Shown: positions 1 to 6,829 of the stretch, piece by piece
Position numbering within the stretch: position 1 is the first letter of the stretch
Layout of the letters: each line of letters opens with the position of its first letter
DNA from: an uncultured bacterium
Lineage (GTDB): Bacteria; Patescibacteriota; Patescibacteriia; Patescibacteriales; Patescibacteriaceae
Direction of reading: 5' to 3'
Length of the DNA: 9,638 nt
Assembly (NCBI GenBank): GCA_937868555.1
Contig: CALMNI010000194.1
Coordinates: 1 to 9,638 of the forward strand
Notes under the pieces: generated by a model
What the model was told of the DNA's origin: nothing
Database searches by the model: none
The model's input: only the letters and a program-made list of their open reading frames with translations
Made by a program: the position numbers and the translations under genes

Positions 1-550
1 CTGCCCTGCTACTTCAAAAGTAACGCTTTTTAAGCCACACTCGTTGCCCGCCGTTCGCTCAATCAACTCGACAGACCAATTTTTTCGCTCAGCGAAACGA
101 AAAAACATTCGCTCAAGCATCTCAGTCCAATCTTGGGCATCCACTCCTCCGGTACCTGCATGCAAAGAAATAATGGCGTTGCTTTCATCATGTGGTCCGG
201 AAAACATAACAAAAAATTCCAAATCCGCAAAACGTTTTTTTAATTCTTCAAACTGCTTTTGCGCCTCCTCTAAAAAAGTGGGGTCGTTTTCACGCTGGGA
301 TAAAGCGATTAGCTCTTCAAGCTCTGTTGTTTCATCGAGTAATTTTTTCCAAGCCAGCGCTTCTTGCTCCAGGCCATCAGCTAAACGCCCAACTTCGACT
401 GCTTTCGTACGATCATTCCAAAAATCCGGGCTGCTCATCTGAGCTCGTAATTCAACTACTTTTTCGAATTTTCGATCAATGTCAAAGTAACCTCCATGTC
501 CCAGAGATCCGCTCGCGCAGTTCTTCAATATTTTTTAAAAAGTTTTCCAT
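1..550 (-). CDS. prfB: Peptide chain release factor 2 (RF2), N-terminal part, made by +1 programmed frameshift; runs off the left edge
   Basis: RF2 recognises UAA and UGA in the ribosomal A site and triggers release of the finished protein. The start ATG is at 550-548, one base after the htrA stop. The zero frame reads 22 codons and meets TGA at 484-482. Shifting +1 at CTT TGA C gives a continuous frame of 161 codons from 483 to the window edge, 183 visible residues in all (E. coli RF2 is 365). The shifted frame is plainly RF2: the N-terminal helical domain has SSPDFWND (39-46), followed by a Glu-rich coiled region (about 52-110) and the hallmark HAGTGGVDAQDW (130-141), then LERMFFRFAERK and GLKSVTFEVAG. 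The GGQ catalytic loop and the SPF codon-recognition motif lie outside the window. No SD precedes the ATG, so translation probably depends on coupling to htrA. A plain frameshift mutation is unlikely because the recoding signal is complete. Confidence 0.93.
481..495 (-). other. RF2 autoregulatory +1 programmed frameshift site
   Basis: Read on the minus strand, 495-481 is GGAGG, TTA, CTT, TGA, C. The slippery CTT is codon 22 (487-485) and the in-frame TGA is codon 23 (484-482), followed by C. An SD-like GGAGG ends three bases before CTT, the same spacing as in E. coli prfB, where the TGA is codon 26. In the known mechanism, scarce RF2 lets the ribosome pause at UGA; the internal SD pairs with 16S rRNA and pushes the peptidyl-tRNA from CUU to UUU, and full-length RF2 is made. 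Abundant RF2 terminates at codon 23 and yields only a 22-residue peptide. Confidence 0.93.
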
Positions 551-551
551 G

Positions 552-1793
552 TTATTGTTTTATTTCTTCAAGCAGAATAGAAATTTCTTTTTCTTTTCCT
601 TCGCGCAGTAGTTTTATCTTTAGATGATCCCCGGGCTTTGCTTCGGCGACAATTTTTGCCAACGAGTCATCTTCATTAATTTTCTTTCCACCGGCCTCAA
701 GAATAATATCTTTTTCAAGGATTCCTGCTTTGTCAGCCGGTGAATTCTTTATCACTGCCGGTTGTGCATTACCTATTCCTCGTATTACCCAAGCGCCATA
801 GTCTTTTGATAATTTATTAGCCGCCGCAATCTCGGGTGTAATAACAATATATCGAACGCCTAACCATGCTCGAATGAGTCGGCCATTTTGGCGGACATTA
901 TCAATGGTGTTTTTTACTTGATCAATAGGAATAGCAAAACCTATATTTTGCGCATTTTGAGCAACCGCTACATTAATGCCAATAACTGCTCCATCTGTAT
1001 TCAGCAATGGTCCGCCCGAATTTCCGGGGTTAATAGAGGCGTCTGTTTGAATTAATCCGTTTAATTGTTCGCTATCAAAACCCATTCCTTCAAAAGCAGT
1101 GATTGATCGGGAAAGCCCAGAAATAACTCCAGTAGAAACAGTATTACTAAATTCTCCCAAAGCATTACCAATAGCAATCACTTCCTGACCCGGCTTAAGT
1201 GAGGCGCTGCTGCCAAGCGGCAGTGTGGGCAAGTTATCAGCATCAATTTTTAAAACTGCTAGATCGTTTAAAGGATCCCTAGCTAATACTTTTGCCGCAT
1301 ATTTTTTTCCATCGGTCAAAACAATAGTATATTCCGCGTCGGCATCTTCAACGACGTGCTTGTTAGTAACAACAAGCCCATCTGAGGAAACAATAAAACC
1401 GCTGCCTCCGCCAATTTCGCGCTTTTCATTATCCTGCTTGTCTTGACCCTGCGAACCATCAAAAAATTGATCTCCCATAAACTGTCGCAAAAAATCAGGA
1501 ACTAGAATCTGGCTATCGGCTTTTGTTAAATTCTTGGATACTATTATGCTAACAACGGCGGGCGAGGACTTCTCAATAACTTTGATAATAGAAGCTTGCT
1601 CGCCAGTATTAGAAAGCTGAGAATTATTTTCTGGAAAACGTTCCTTAAGTACTTGTTCAAAATGATCAAGAAAGGACTGGCTTCTTGCCACTGAATCCGC
1701 CGCAAAAAACCCAGCTAAGCCGCCCATAATACTGCTAATAATAACAGCAATAATTAGTATGCTTATATATGTACGTTTTTCTGTTGCGTTCAT
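552..1793 (-). CDS. htrA: HtrA/DegP-like membrane-anchored serine protease with one PDZ domain
   Basis: Predicted envelope quality-control protease of 413 residues. An N-terminal hydrophobic segment (about 10-32) should act as an uncleaved anchor, leaving the catalytic part outside the cytoplasm. The trypsin-like domain (about 70-295) has the full triad: His146 in TNKHVV, Asp177 in DPLNDLAV, and Ser259 in NPGNSGGPL, with GGGSGF (128-133) at the domain start. One PDZ domain (about 308-410) follows, with LGVRY at its start and SPADKAGILEKDII (351-364) as the ligand-groove region. One PDZ domain and a membrane anchor resemble DegS or Gram-positive HtrA more than two-PDZ DegP. The ATG lies two bases after the gap stop and has no SD, and its own stop is one base before prfB, so it is co-transcribed with both. 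The family is certain; substrates cannot be inferred. Confidence 0.95.
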   Translation of the reverse strand: MNATEKRTYISILIIAVIISSIMGGLAGFFAADSVARSQSFLDHFEQVLKERFPENNSQLSNTGEQASIIKVIEKSSPAVVSIIVSKNLTKADSQILVPDFLRQFMGDQFFDGSQGQDKQDNEKREIGGGSGFIVSSDGLVVTNKHVVEDADAEYTIVLTDGKKYAAKVLARDPLNDLAVLKIDADNLPTLPLGSSASLKPGQEVIAIGNALGEFSNTVSTGVISGLSRSITAFEGMGFDSEQLNGLIQTDASINPGNSGGPLLNTDGAVIGINVAVAQNAQNIGFAIPIDQVKNTIDNVRQNGRLIRAWLGVRYIVITPEIAAANKLSKDYGAWVIRGIGNAQPAVIKNSPADKAGILEKDIILEAGGKKINEDDSLAKIVAEAKPGDHLKIKLLREGKEKEISILLEEIKQ

Positions 1794-1795
1794 AT

Positions 1796-2803
1796 TTAAT
1801 ATAACTTCTTTTTATTAATATAAAGGCATAAATCAGCTAAACGATTGCTGTAGCCCCATTCGTTGTCATACCATGACACTACTTTTAGAAGCGTCCCGTC
1901 AATGACTGTTGTTAAAGCCAAATCAACAATGGCGCTAGCCGGGTTACCTACAATATCAGATGAGACAATAGGCTCTTCTGTCACGGTAACAATACTTTTG
2001 TACCGAGCACTCATAGAAGCTTTACGCAAAGCTATATTCACGCTCTTGGCATCAGTTTTCTTTTTCAAAATATACACTGCATCACACAAAGAGCCAACGG
2101 GAGTTGGCACACGGACAGAAAGACCATCAAAACGATTAGCAAGGGAAGGGATGGTCTTGGTTACGGCTAGCGCAGCTCCTGTTGTCGTTGGAATCATGCT
2201 CAAGGCAGCTGCCCGAGCTCGTCGTAAATCTTTATGAGGCCCATCTACTAAATTTTGATCAGCGGTATACGAATGTATTGTCGTCATTATAGCTTTATCA
2301 ATCCCAAATCGCTGTCGAATAATATCAGTTACCGGAGCAAGACAATTGGTAGTGCAAGAGGCCATGGAAATAATAGTATCTCCTTTGCGAATTTTATCTT
2401 CGTTTACTCCGAGCACATATGTCTTTATATCATCGCTTTTACCCGGTGCTGACAACAATACTTTACGCGCTCCGGCGGCAATATGCGCCTGCGCTTGAGC
2501 CCGCTCTGTAAATCTTCCCGTTGATTCAATAACAATATCCACTTTGAGCTTAGACCACGGCAGAGCAGCCGGATCCTTTTCAGCTAAAATCGGAAAAGAA
2601 CGCCCATTAACCTGCAAAGCGCTGGCCGTATGGGTAATCTTTTTAGTATATACACCGTAGCAGCTATCATATTTCAAAAGATGCGCTAAGGTTTTTGTGT
2701 CCGTTAAATCATTGATGGCAACTATATTCACTCCTGGTCTATCAAGGAGAGCTTTAAAAACTGCCCGGCCAATGCGGCCAAAACCATTGATTGCAATATT
2801 CAT
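1796..2803 (-). CDS. gap: Type I glyceraldehyde-3-phosphate dehydrogenase
   Basis: Cytoplasmic glycolytic enzyme converting glyceraldehyde 3-phosphate, NAD(P)+ and phosphate to 1,3-bisphosphoglycerate. At 335 residues it is full length for the family. The N-terminal Rossmann domain starts INGFGRIGR (4-12); Asp32 in AINDLTD at the end of the second strand favours NAD over NADP. The catalytic domain has Cys150 in ASCTTNCLAP, the activating His177 in TTIHSYTADQ, the RRARAAA S-loop region (194-200), TTTGAA (206-211), RVPTP (231-235) and the C-terminal WYDNEWGYSNR (311-321). The residue three before the catalytic Cys is Met147, where most homologues have Asn. A 53-nt gap separates it from the upstream kinase gene and holds an extended -10 promoter candidate. 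No SD precedes the ATG (TTGTACTCCT before it). htrA follows two bases after the stop. Confidence 0.97.
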   Translation of the reverse strand: MNIAINGFGRIGRAVFKALLDRPGVNIVAINDLTDTKTLAHLLKYDSCYGVYTKKITHTASALQVNGRSFPILAEKDPAALPWSKLKVDIVIESTGRFTERAQAQAHIAAGARKVLLSAPGKSDDIKTYVLGVNEDKIRKGDTIISMASCTTNCLAPVTDIIRQRFGIDKAIMTTIHSYTADQNLVDGPHKDLRRARAAALSMIPTTTGAALAVTKTIPSLANRFDGLSVRVPTPVGSLCDAVYILKKKTDAKSVNIALRKASMSARYKSIVTVTEEPIVSSDIVGNPASAIVDLALTTVIDGTLLKVVSWYDNEWGYSNRLADLCLYINKKKLY

Positions 2804-2828
2804 AGGAGTACAAAATAAAGAGTAAAGA

Positions 2829-2844
2829 CAAGCTCAGTATATCA
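2829..2844 (-). promoter_or_regulatory. Candidate extended -10 promoter for gap-htrA-prfB
   Basis: The minus strand reads TGATATACT at 2844-2836, a TGn extension directly before TATACT (5 of 6 to TATAAT). No good -35 hexamer is seen at 16-18 bp, which extended -10 promoters can tolerate. Transcription would start near 2829 and leave a leader of about 26 nt before the gap ATG. It lies in the widest gap of the minus-strand run (2804-2856), just after the kinase stop, where an internal promoter is plausible. Sequence-only prediction. Confidence 0.45.
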
Positions 2845-2856
2845 AAAAATTACCCT

Positions 2857-3405
2857 TTAAGCTATCTTACTTTGTACATATTCCCATACTTGTTGATACG
2901 CTTGTTCGGGACTAAGATCGCTTGTATCTAATATCCAGTCATAGTCCCCTTCATTATATAGCTCCAAAGAATAATAGGTAGCAAATCTTTTTTTGTCATT
3001 CTCAAAACGACGATCAAGCATAGCCCGAACCGCGGCAATGCTATTAAGCTCGCCAGACTCATTGCGTTTTTCTAAATCATTAAATACTCGTTCTGCGCTG
3101 ATTTCTGGCCGAACCGAAAGCAATATTTTTAGAGAATGGGGAATGAAGTGCCAAGAAGTACGGCCTACTATAACAAAATTATCCTGTTCTTTTCCTAAAT
3201 CAGCTTGGTAGTAATCAACCTCAGTGTCAGTGCTAGGATCATTTTCTCCAATTTTATTGTATTCCTCAATCGTCAGCCCCTTCTTAGCGGCTATTTGACG
3301 GCGTAAGGTGCCCATATCATAGTATGGCCAGCCCAAATCGGCTGCCAACCGGTGAGCGATACTAGACTTGCCTGCTCCTGGCAAACCGCTAAAAGAAATG
3401 ATCAT
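2857..3405 (-). CDS. Cytidylate-kinase-like P-loop nucleoside monophosphate kinase (archaeal-type short form)
   Basis: Predicted to phosphorylate CMP or dCMP with ATP, a step in pyrimidine nucleotide supply. The 182-residue length matches the short archaeal-type cytidylate kinase rather than the roughly 225-residue bacterial form. The Walker A motif GLPGAGKSS (7-15) follows the first strand. YYDMGTLRRQIAAKKG (28-43) and EEYNKIGENDPSTDTEVD (47-64) match the NMP-binding region of that family, VIVGRTSW (78-85) is the core strand and substrate loop, and DRRFENDKKRFATYY (131-145) fits the Arg-rich lid. WILDTSDLSPEQ (157-168) is the usual C-terminal strand and helix start. The ATG lies eight bases after the pseudouridine synthase stop, with a weak AGG seven bases upstream. 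The kinase fold is certain; CMP specificity comes from overall pattern, and another small NMP kinase is possible. Confidence 0.85.
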   Translation of the reverse strand: MIISFSGLPGAGKSSIAHRLAADLGWPYYDMGTLRRQIAAKKGLTIEEYNKIGENDPSTDTEVDYYQADLGKEQDNFVIVGRTSWHFIPHSLKILLSVRPEISAERVFNDLEKRNESGELNSIAAVRAMLDRRFENDKKRFATYYSLELYNEGDYDWILDTSDLSPEQAYQQVWEYVQSKIA

Positions 3406-3413
3406 ATATTTAC

Positions 3414-4358
3414 CTAGGTTAGTATTGCTAAAACTGCTTCCAACTCCGCTGGCAGCGGAATTTCAAAAGCTTGACGCTCTCCTTTGCGATCAAGAAAGGC
3501 TAATTCAACAGCTACTAAAAAAATTCTTCCTAAATGCAGCTTTTTATTTAAAGCTTTAAAACGTGGCGTAGCATACAGATCGTCGCCAGCAACTGGATGG
3601 CCATATGCCGCTAAATGAGCGCGAATTTGGTGCGTTCGCCCTGTCTTAATTCGCAATTTTAAAAGAGTATAATTATGCCAACACCGCTCGACTTCGAAAA
3701 GTGTAACAGCACTCTTACCGCTTTGGTTAAGCGGCTTTGCGGCCATTTTATACCCTTGGGTTGAACGCTCAATGCGGAAATTTATCTCCCCTTCTGTCGG
3801 CAGCTTCCCGCCATGCACCAAAGAACGGTAGTATTTGGCAACGGTGCGCTTCTGAAATTGCTCCTTCAACAAATCAAACATAGCCTGAGTCTTAGCTATA
3901 ACGACTAATCCGCTTACTTCCCTATCTAAGCGATGAACGATTCCTGGACGCAGGGGATCTTCGCCCACTTTAGAAATTTTAGGAAATTTTTTTAATAGCC
4001 AATCTACAAGCGATACTTCAAACTCATCATGCGCCGGATGCATCAATAATCCAGCCGGCTTGTTAAGAACAATATAATCTGTTGTTTCAGAAATAATTTC
4101 TACGGCTGGCAATAGCGAAGGCTTTTTTATTTGCGGAACAGTAGAAATAGCGGGTACGGCCTGCCCGGAAAACTCAATCTCTTCTCCGATCTTTAAAACA
4201 TAATGAGAGCTAACCTTTCTTCCATTAACACTATATATGCCATTTTTTATTTCTTTCTGCGCTTGGCTTCGTGATATTCCTTTATAAGCCGCTGCCCACA
4301 CATCAAAACGCTGCCCGGCCGCGCTTTCAGTAACTACAAAACGATCATGTGTCATCAT
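3414..4358 (-). CDS. RluA/RluD-family pseudouridine synthase with S4 domain
   Basis: Isomerises specific uridines to pseudouridine in structured RNA, usually 23S rRNA. Its 314 residues carry an N-terminal S4 RNA-binding domain (about 14-66, with ISRSQAQKEIKNG at 28-40 and VNGRKV at 44-49) and a catalytic domain (about 85-305). The nucleophile is Asp145 in HRLDREVSGLVV; VLNKPAGLLMHPA (97-109) and TGRTHQIRAHL (239-249) with GHPVAGDDLY (253-262) are the other family signatures. The usual Thr of HRLDxxTSGL is Val148, a mild change that leaves the Asp intact. The start has two ATG codons in tandem; the first overlaps the glycosyltransferase stop as ATGA, so translational coupling is likely, and no SD is seen. 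The domain order matches RluD (uridines of 23S helix 69), but the target base cannot be fixed from sequence alone. Confidence 0.94.
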   Translation of the reverse strand: MMTHDRFVVTESAAGQRFDVWAAAYKGISRSQAQKEIKNGIYSVNGRKVSSHYVLKIGEEIEFSGQAVPAISTVPQIKKPSLLPAVEIISETTDYIVLNKPAGLLMHPAHDEFEVSLVDWLLKKFPKISKVGEDPLRPGIVHRLDREVSGLVVIAKTQAMFDLLKEQFQKRTVAKYYRSLVHGGKLPTEGEINFRIERSTQGYKMAAKPLNQSGKSAVTLFEVERCWHNYTLLKLRIKTGRTHQIRAHLAAYGHPVAGDDLYATPRFKALNKKLHLGRIFLVAVELAFLDRKGERQAFEIPLPAELEAVLAILT

Positions 4359-5302
4359 ATTTCAGAAATTATTTTATTAAGATCGGCGCAAAAACGACTA
4401 AAAGTAAATACGCGCGAGGCTATTTCCGCCTCCCTACCCAAAGCTCGGCACAGCGTTTCATCTTGCTGTAAGCGCAATAATTGACGAGCTAAAGTTTCCG
4501 AGTCACTAATATCAATTAATGCCCCTGTTTTAGCAGTGATAATATCGTTTAGTCCGGCGGCCTGCGGTCCTAACACGGCCACCCCCTGACCCATCGCAAT
4601 AAGTAGATCTGCGATATCATCAAGATGGGGCCGTTCGGATGCAACAACGAAAACATCGACATGGTCCAAAAAACGAGCCAAAGGAGCGGCGTCACCCACT
4701 AACCATACATGATTAGAAAGATTCATTTTTCTCAATAGCCACTGTAACGCTTTGCGATTTTCACCTTCACCGACAATAATTAATTCCATTATCGGACAAA
4801 TACTCAAGGCAATACTCAAGGCGCCAAGCAAGCGCTCAATGCGATTTTTATCCAGATTTCTTACAGCGGCAGCAATCACAAAACGATGCCCCCTAGTCCC
4901 CGCTAGGGCTTTAAACAAATCATGCTGCGTTAAGGCTACACTGTCTAGTGATGCGGGGAGAACAAGACGCACGCGGGCGGTGGGGATTGCCTGCAGCCAA
5001 TGATCCTGGCTCTCTTTAGAAAATACAATAATTGTCGCCCATGTTGCCGTACGTCGGTACACCCACCCAAGCAACCCGGTGGGAATTAAAGTATCCGCTT
5101 CAGGAAATATGACCCAAATAATTTTTTTTCTTCGCAAGCGCGCCCATATAGAAAAAAACCACTGCGTGTGCCGGCTTCCTAGCAATACTATGGAGGCCGT
5201 CCCCGTCATACCCCTTACTTCAGCCAAAGCACGGCAAAATATATTTTGCTCTTCCTCTTTAATGCCATGAATAACTATTGATTTCATATTAAGATTTTCC
5301 AT
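4355..5302 (-). CDS. Divergent GT-B fold glycosyltransferase (GT4-like)
   Basis: Predicted to transfer a sugar from a nucleotide-sugar donor to a lipid-linked or surface glycan. It has 315 residues. The C-terminal half is recognisable as the donor-binding Rossmann domain: AAAVRNLDKNRIERLLGAL (143-161) replaces the usual R..KG...L segment, then ELIIVGEGENRKAL (173-186), VWLVGD (199-204), DVFVVAS (216-222) and GQGVAVLGP (238-246). The acceptor-side N-terminal domain is only about 110 residues and poorly conserved. The EX7E motif is not intact: Glu223 is present but the second position is Ala231. The start at 5302 is preceded by GGAG six bases upstream, the best SD in the window, and overlaps the flippase gene by 14 nt; an alternative ATG at 5287 has no SD. 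It ends in TGA overlapping the next ATG. Placement after a flippase supports surface glycan assembly. It may be low-activity or non-catalytic. Confidence 0.75.
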   Translation of the reverse strand: MENLNMKSIVIHGIKEEEQNIFCRALAEVRGMTGTASIVLLGSRHTQWFFSIWARLRRKKIIWVIFPEADTLIPTGLLGWVYRRTATWATIIVFSKESQDHWLQAIPTARVRLVLPASLDSVALTQHDLFKALAGTRGHRFVIAAAVRNLDKNRIERLLGALSIALSICPIMELIIVGEGENRKALQWLLRKMNLSNHVWLVGDAAPLARFLDHVDVFVVASERPHLDDIADLLIAMGQGVAVLGPQAAGLNDIITAKTGALIDISDSETLARQLLRLQQDETLCRALGREAEIASRVFTFSRFCADLNKIISEI

Positions 5303-6737
5303 TCAAGGCTCCCTGCATAAGATCGCTAAAGTCTTTCTTATTCACTCCGCCTATTGCATATAATACGACAGCATATATGATACTTCCCAAAACAACGGCA
5401 GCTAATAACCCCGGGATTGTATCTGTAGGCAAAGGCAGGAATACCAACAGGAGGGCCATAACTAAAGATGAAAGTACGGCCTTAAAAAATACTTTTAAGC
5501 GAGGCGCTAAGCCGCTTTCTTTTTTTACCAACCACCAAGCGCACAAGCTAATAACTGCTTCGCTATAAACCGTGATGCAGGCGGCGGCAACGTATGAAAA
5601 ACGAGGGATAAAAATTAAATAAAGCGCTACCGATGTAACCGCTGTGAATAAATAAGCAGGAATCATGCGTTTCTGCCGTTCGAATCCGACCATGGTATAA
5701 CTAAAAAATGCGCTAAAGAAAACAAAACCGACAGCTATAATAAGAATTTTTAAAATAGAACCTGCCGCCACAAATTCTGGACCGGCGATTAAAGTCATAA
5801 TGGGCTGCGCCAAAGCAAAACCTCCAGCAACTAAGGGCCAGGCAATCAAGGCTGAAACATCAAAAACTCGCTGCCACATGCGTCTATAATCCTCGATATC
5901 ACCAGCTAACCAACGGCTCGCGAATATAGGCAGCACTGTTCCGCCGATCATAAAAGGAATCGTTACTAATACATCAACAACTCTATATGCGGCTCCGTAT
6001 AATCCTACATCTTCAGGTCCTTTTAACAAAGATAATAATAAGGTATCAGTTCGCAAATATACCAAATTTAATACTATGGTAATTACCAATGGCCAAGACT
6101 GCTTAATAATATCCGTCCAAATTGTTTTGTCGTAGCGGAAGCTTGTGTGGGCATACCGGCGCGCAAACGTAAAATGGAGGATAAAGCTGACTGCGTTTCC
6201 GGCCGCCATTGCCCATAACACGCCCACTATGCCGCCATTTAAAAAAACAGCTAAGCCCGTAATTGCAAGAATTAAAGCGCGACTAACAATTTCCGCGACC
6301 GCCATGCGGTCTGTTCTTAACTCACGCTGGAACAAACTAACAAAAACTTGAGTTAGGATTACAAAAAAGAAAGCCAACGCAGCTACTGATACGCCGTGCT
6401 TAACGACATCAGCATAAGGAAAAAACAAAACAGCTAACGGAGCTAGTGCCATGATGGCAAAACCAGACACAAAACGGAAAGTAAACAAATTAGACATTGT
6501 TTCCTTAACGTCAGCCCCTGGTCGACTTAAAAGCTGGGTAGTTACCAATGTTAATCCTAAATCAGCTGCGATACTAAAAAAAGTAACGAAAGTAATGGCT
6601 GTTGTATACTCTCCAAAACCATAACGGCCTAAATAGCGCGTAATCATCGCCATCGCAACCAAACTCAATGCCGTACTAACGACTTTAGTTACAACTTGAA
6701 TAATGGTGTTGGCGGCCACTTTACCTGCTAATGCCAT
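5289..6737 (-). CDS. Wzx/MurJ-superfamily polysaccharide flippase (lipid-linked oligosaccharide translocase)
   Basis: Integral membrane protein predicted to flip lipid-linked glycan units across the cytoplasmic membrane (MOP/MATE-like superfamily). From the ATG at 6737 it is 482 residues with about 12-14 hydrophobic helices, the usual size. The N-terminus MALAGKVAANTIIQVVTKVV, then ITRYLGRYGFGEYTTA (33-48), is typical: an amphipathic start, helix 1 and the conserved loop. AADLGLTL, LLKGPEDVGLYGAAYRVVD and VGFERQKRMIPAY are further family loops. The frame is open to an upstream ATG at 6809, but the extra 24 residues would cover the best promoter and the inverted repeat, and start at 6737 matches homologue ends, so that start is preferred. 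No SD is evident. First gene of the minus-strand run; the following glycosyltransferase fits a glycan-export role. The substrate is unknown, and MurJ-like lipid II flipping is less likely. Confidence 0.92.
   Translation of the reverse strand: MALAGKVAANTIIQVVTKVVSTALSLVAMAMITRYLGRYGFGEYTTAITFVTFFSIAADLGLTLVTTQLLSRPGADVKETMSNLFTFRFVSGFAIMALAPLAVLFFPYADVVKHGVSVAALAFFFVILTQVFVSLFQRELRTDRMAVAEIVSRALILAITGLAVFLNGGIVGVLWAMAAGNAVSFILHFTFARRYAHTSFRYDKTIWTDIIKQSWPLVITIVLNLVYLRTDTLLLSLLKGPEDVGLYGAAYRVVDVLVTIPFMIGGTVLPIFASRWLAGDIEDYRRMWQRVFDVSALIAWPLVAGGFALAQPIMTLIAGPEFVAAGSILKILIIAVGFVFFSAFFSYTMVGFERQKRMIPAYLFTAVTSVALYLIFIPRFSYVAAACITVYSEAVISLCAWWLVKKESGLAPRLKVFFKAVLSSLVMALLLVFLPLPTDTIPGLLAAVVLGSIIYAVVLYAIGGVNKKDFSDLMQGALNGKS
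5309..5312 (-). promoter_or_regulatory. Shine-Dalgarno that fixes the glycosyltransferase start
   Basis: GGAG on the minus strand at 5312-5309, inside the 3' end of the flippase gene and six bases before the ATG at 5302-5300. It favours the upstream start, with a 14-nt overlap, over the in-frame ATG at 5287. The other gene starts in the window have at most a weak SD. Confidence 0.6.
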
Positions 6738-6741
6738 ATCA

Positions 6742-6770
6742 TGGACTTTTGAAACCCCTTTTAATATAAT
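6742..6770 (+). promoter_or_regulatory. Candidate promoter for the pilin-glycosidase-ROK operon
   Basis: TGGACT (6742-6747, 4 of 6 to TTGACA), a 17-bp spacer and a perfect TATAAT (6765-6770). The start would fall near 6777, giving a leader of about 53 nt before the pilin ATG at 6830. The -10 sits one base from the -10 of the opposite-strand promoter, so the two promoters are face to back and polymerase could hardly occupy both at once. Confidence 0.6.
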
Positions 6771-6771
6771 G

Positions 6772-6800
6772 ATAATACCGATTAGGAGCGTAATCGGCAA
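6772..6800 (-). promoter_or_regulatory. Candidate promoter for the flippase-led operon
   Basis: On the minus strand, TTGCCG (6800-6795, 4 of 6 to TTGACA) is followed after 17 bp by TATTAT (6777-6772, 5 of 6 to TATAAT). Transcription would start near 6765, about 28 nt before the preferred flippase ATG at 6737. The site lies inside the longer reading frame that begins at 6809, which argues against that longer start. Confidence 0.6.
6778..6797. repeat. Perfect 7-bp inverted repeat in the divergent control region (operator or 5' hairpin)
   Basis: CCGATTA (6778-6784) and TAATCGG (6791-6797) are exact reverse complements around a six-base centre GGAGCG. On the minus strand the dyad fills the spacer of the flippase promoter and touches its -35. 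On the plus strand it would form a stem-loop at the very 5' end of the pilin transcript. Either a repressor operator for the divergent pair or an RNA-stabilising 5' hairpin is possible. No start codon follows the loop GGAG, so it does not serve a leader peptide. Confidence 0.5.
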
Positions 6801-6829
6801 CTTATCCATAAGTATACCATACCCCCTTT

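Noticed and set aside
44..442. 132-residue plus-strand reading frame
   Set aside because: It lies antisense to prfB, is Ser-rich and low-complexity, and the minus strand gives unmistakable RF2 sequence.
482..550. prfB as a pseudogene broken by an early stop
   Set aside because: The stop is the TGA of a complete CTT TGA C recoding site with correctly spaced SD; downstream RF2 motifs are intact.
4355..4357. UGA recoded as an amino acid, as in some CPR lineages
   Set aside because: UGA ends the glycosyltransferase exactly at an ATGA overlap, RF2 is encoded, and no in-frame UGA interrupts conserved domains.
6738..6809. Longer flippase N-terminus starting at 6809
   Set aside because: The added 24 residues do not resemble family N-termini and would overlap the predicted promoter and dyad; the ATG at 6737 fits homologue ends.
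6813..6818. TATACC as a second pilin -10 box
   Set aside because: No usable -35 at 16-18 bp and a leader of only a few bases; the TATAAT at 6765 with TGGACT is better.
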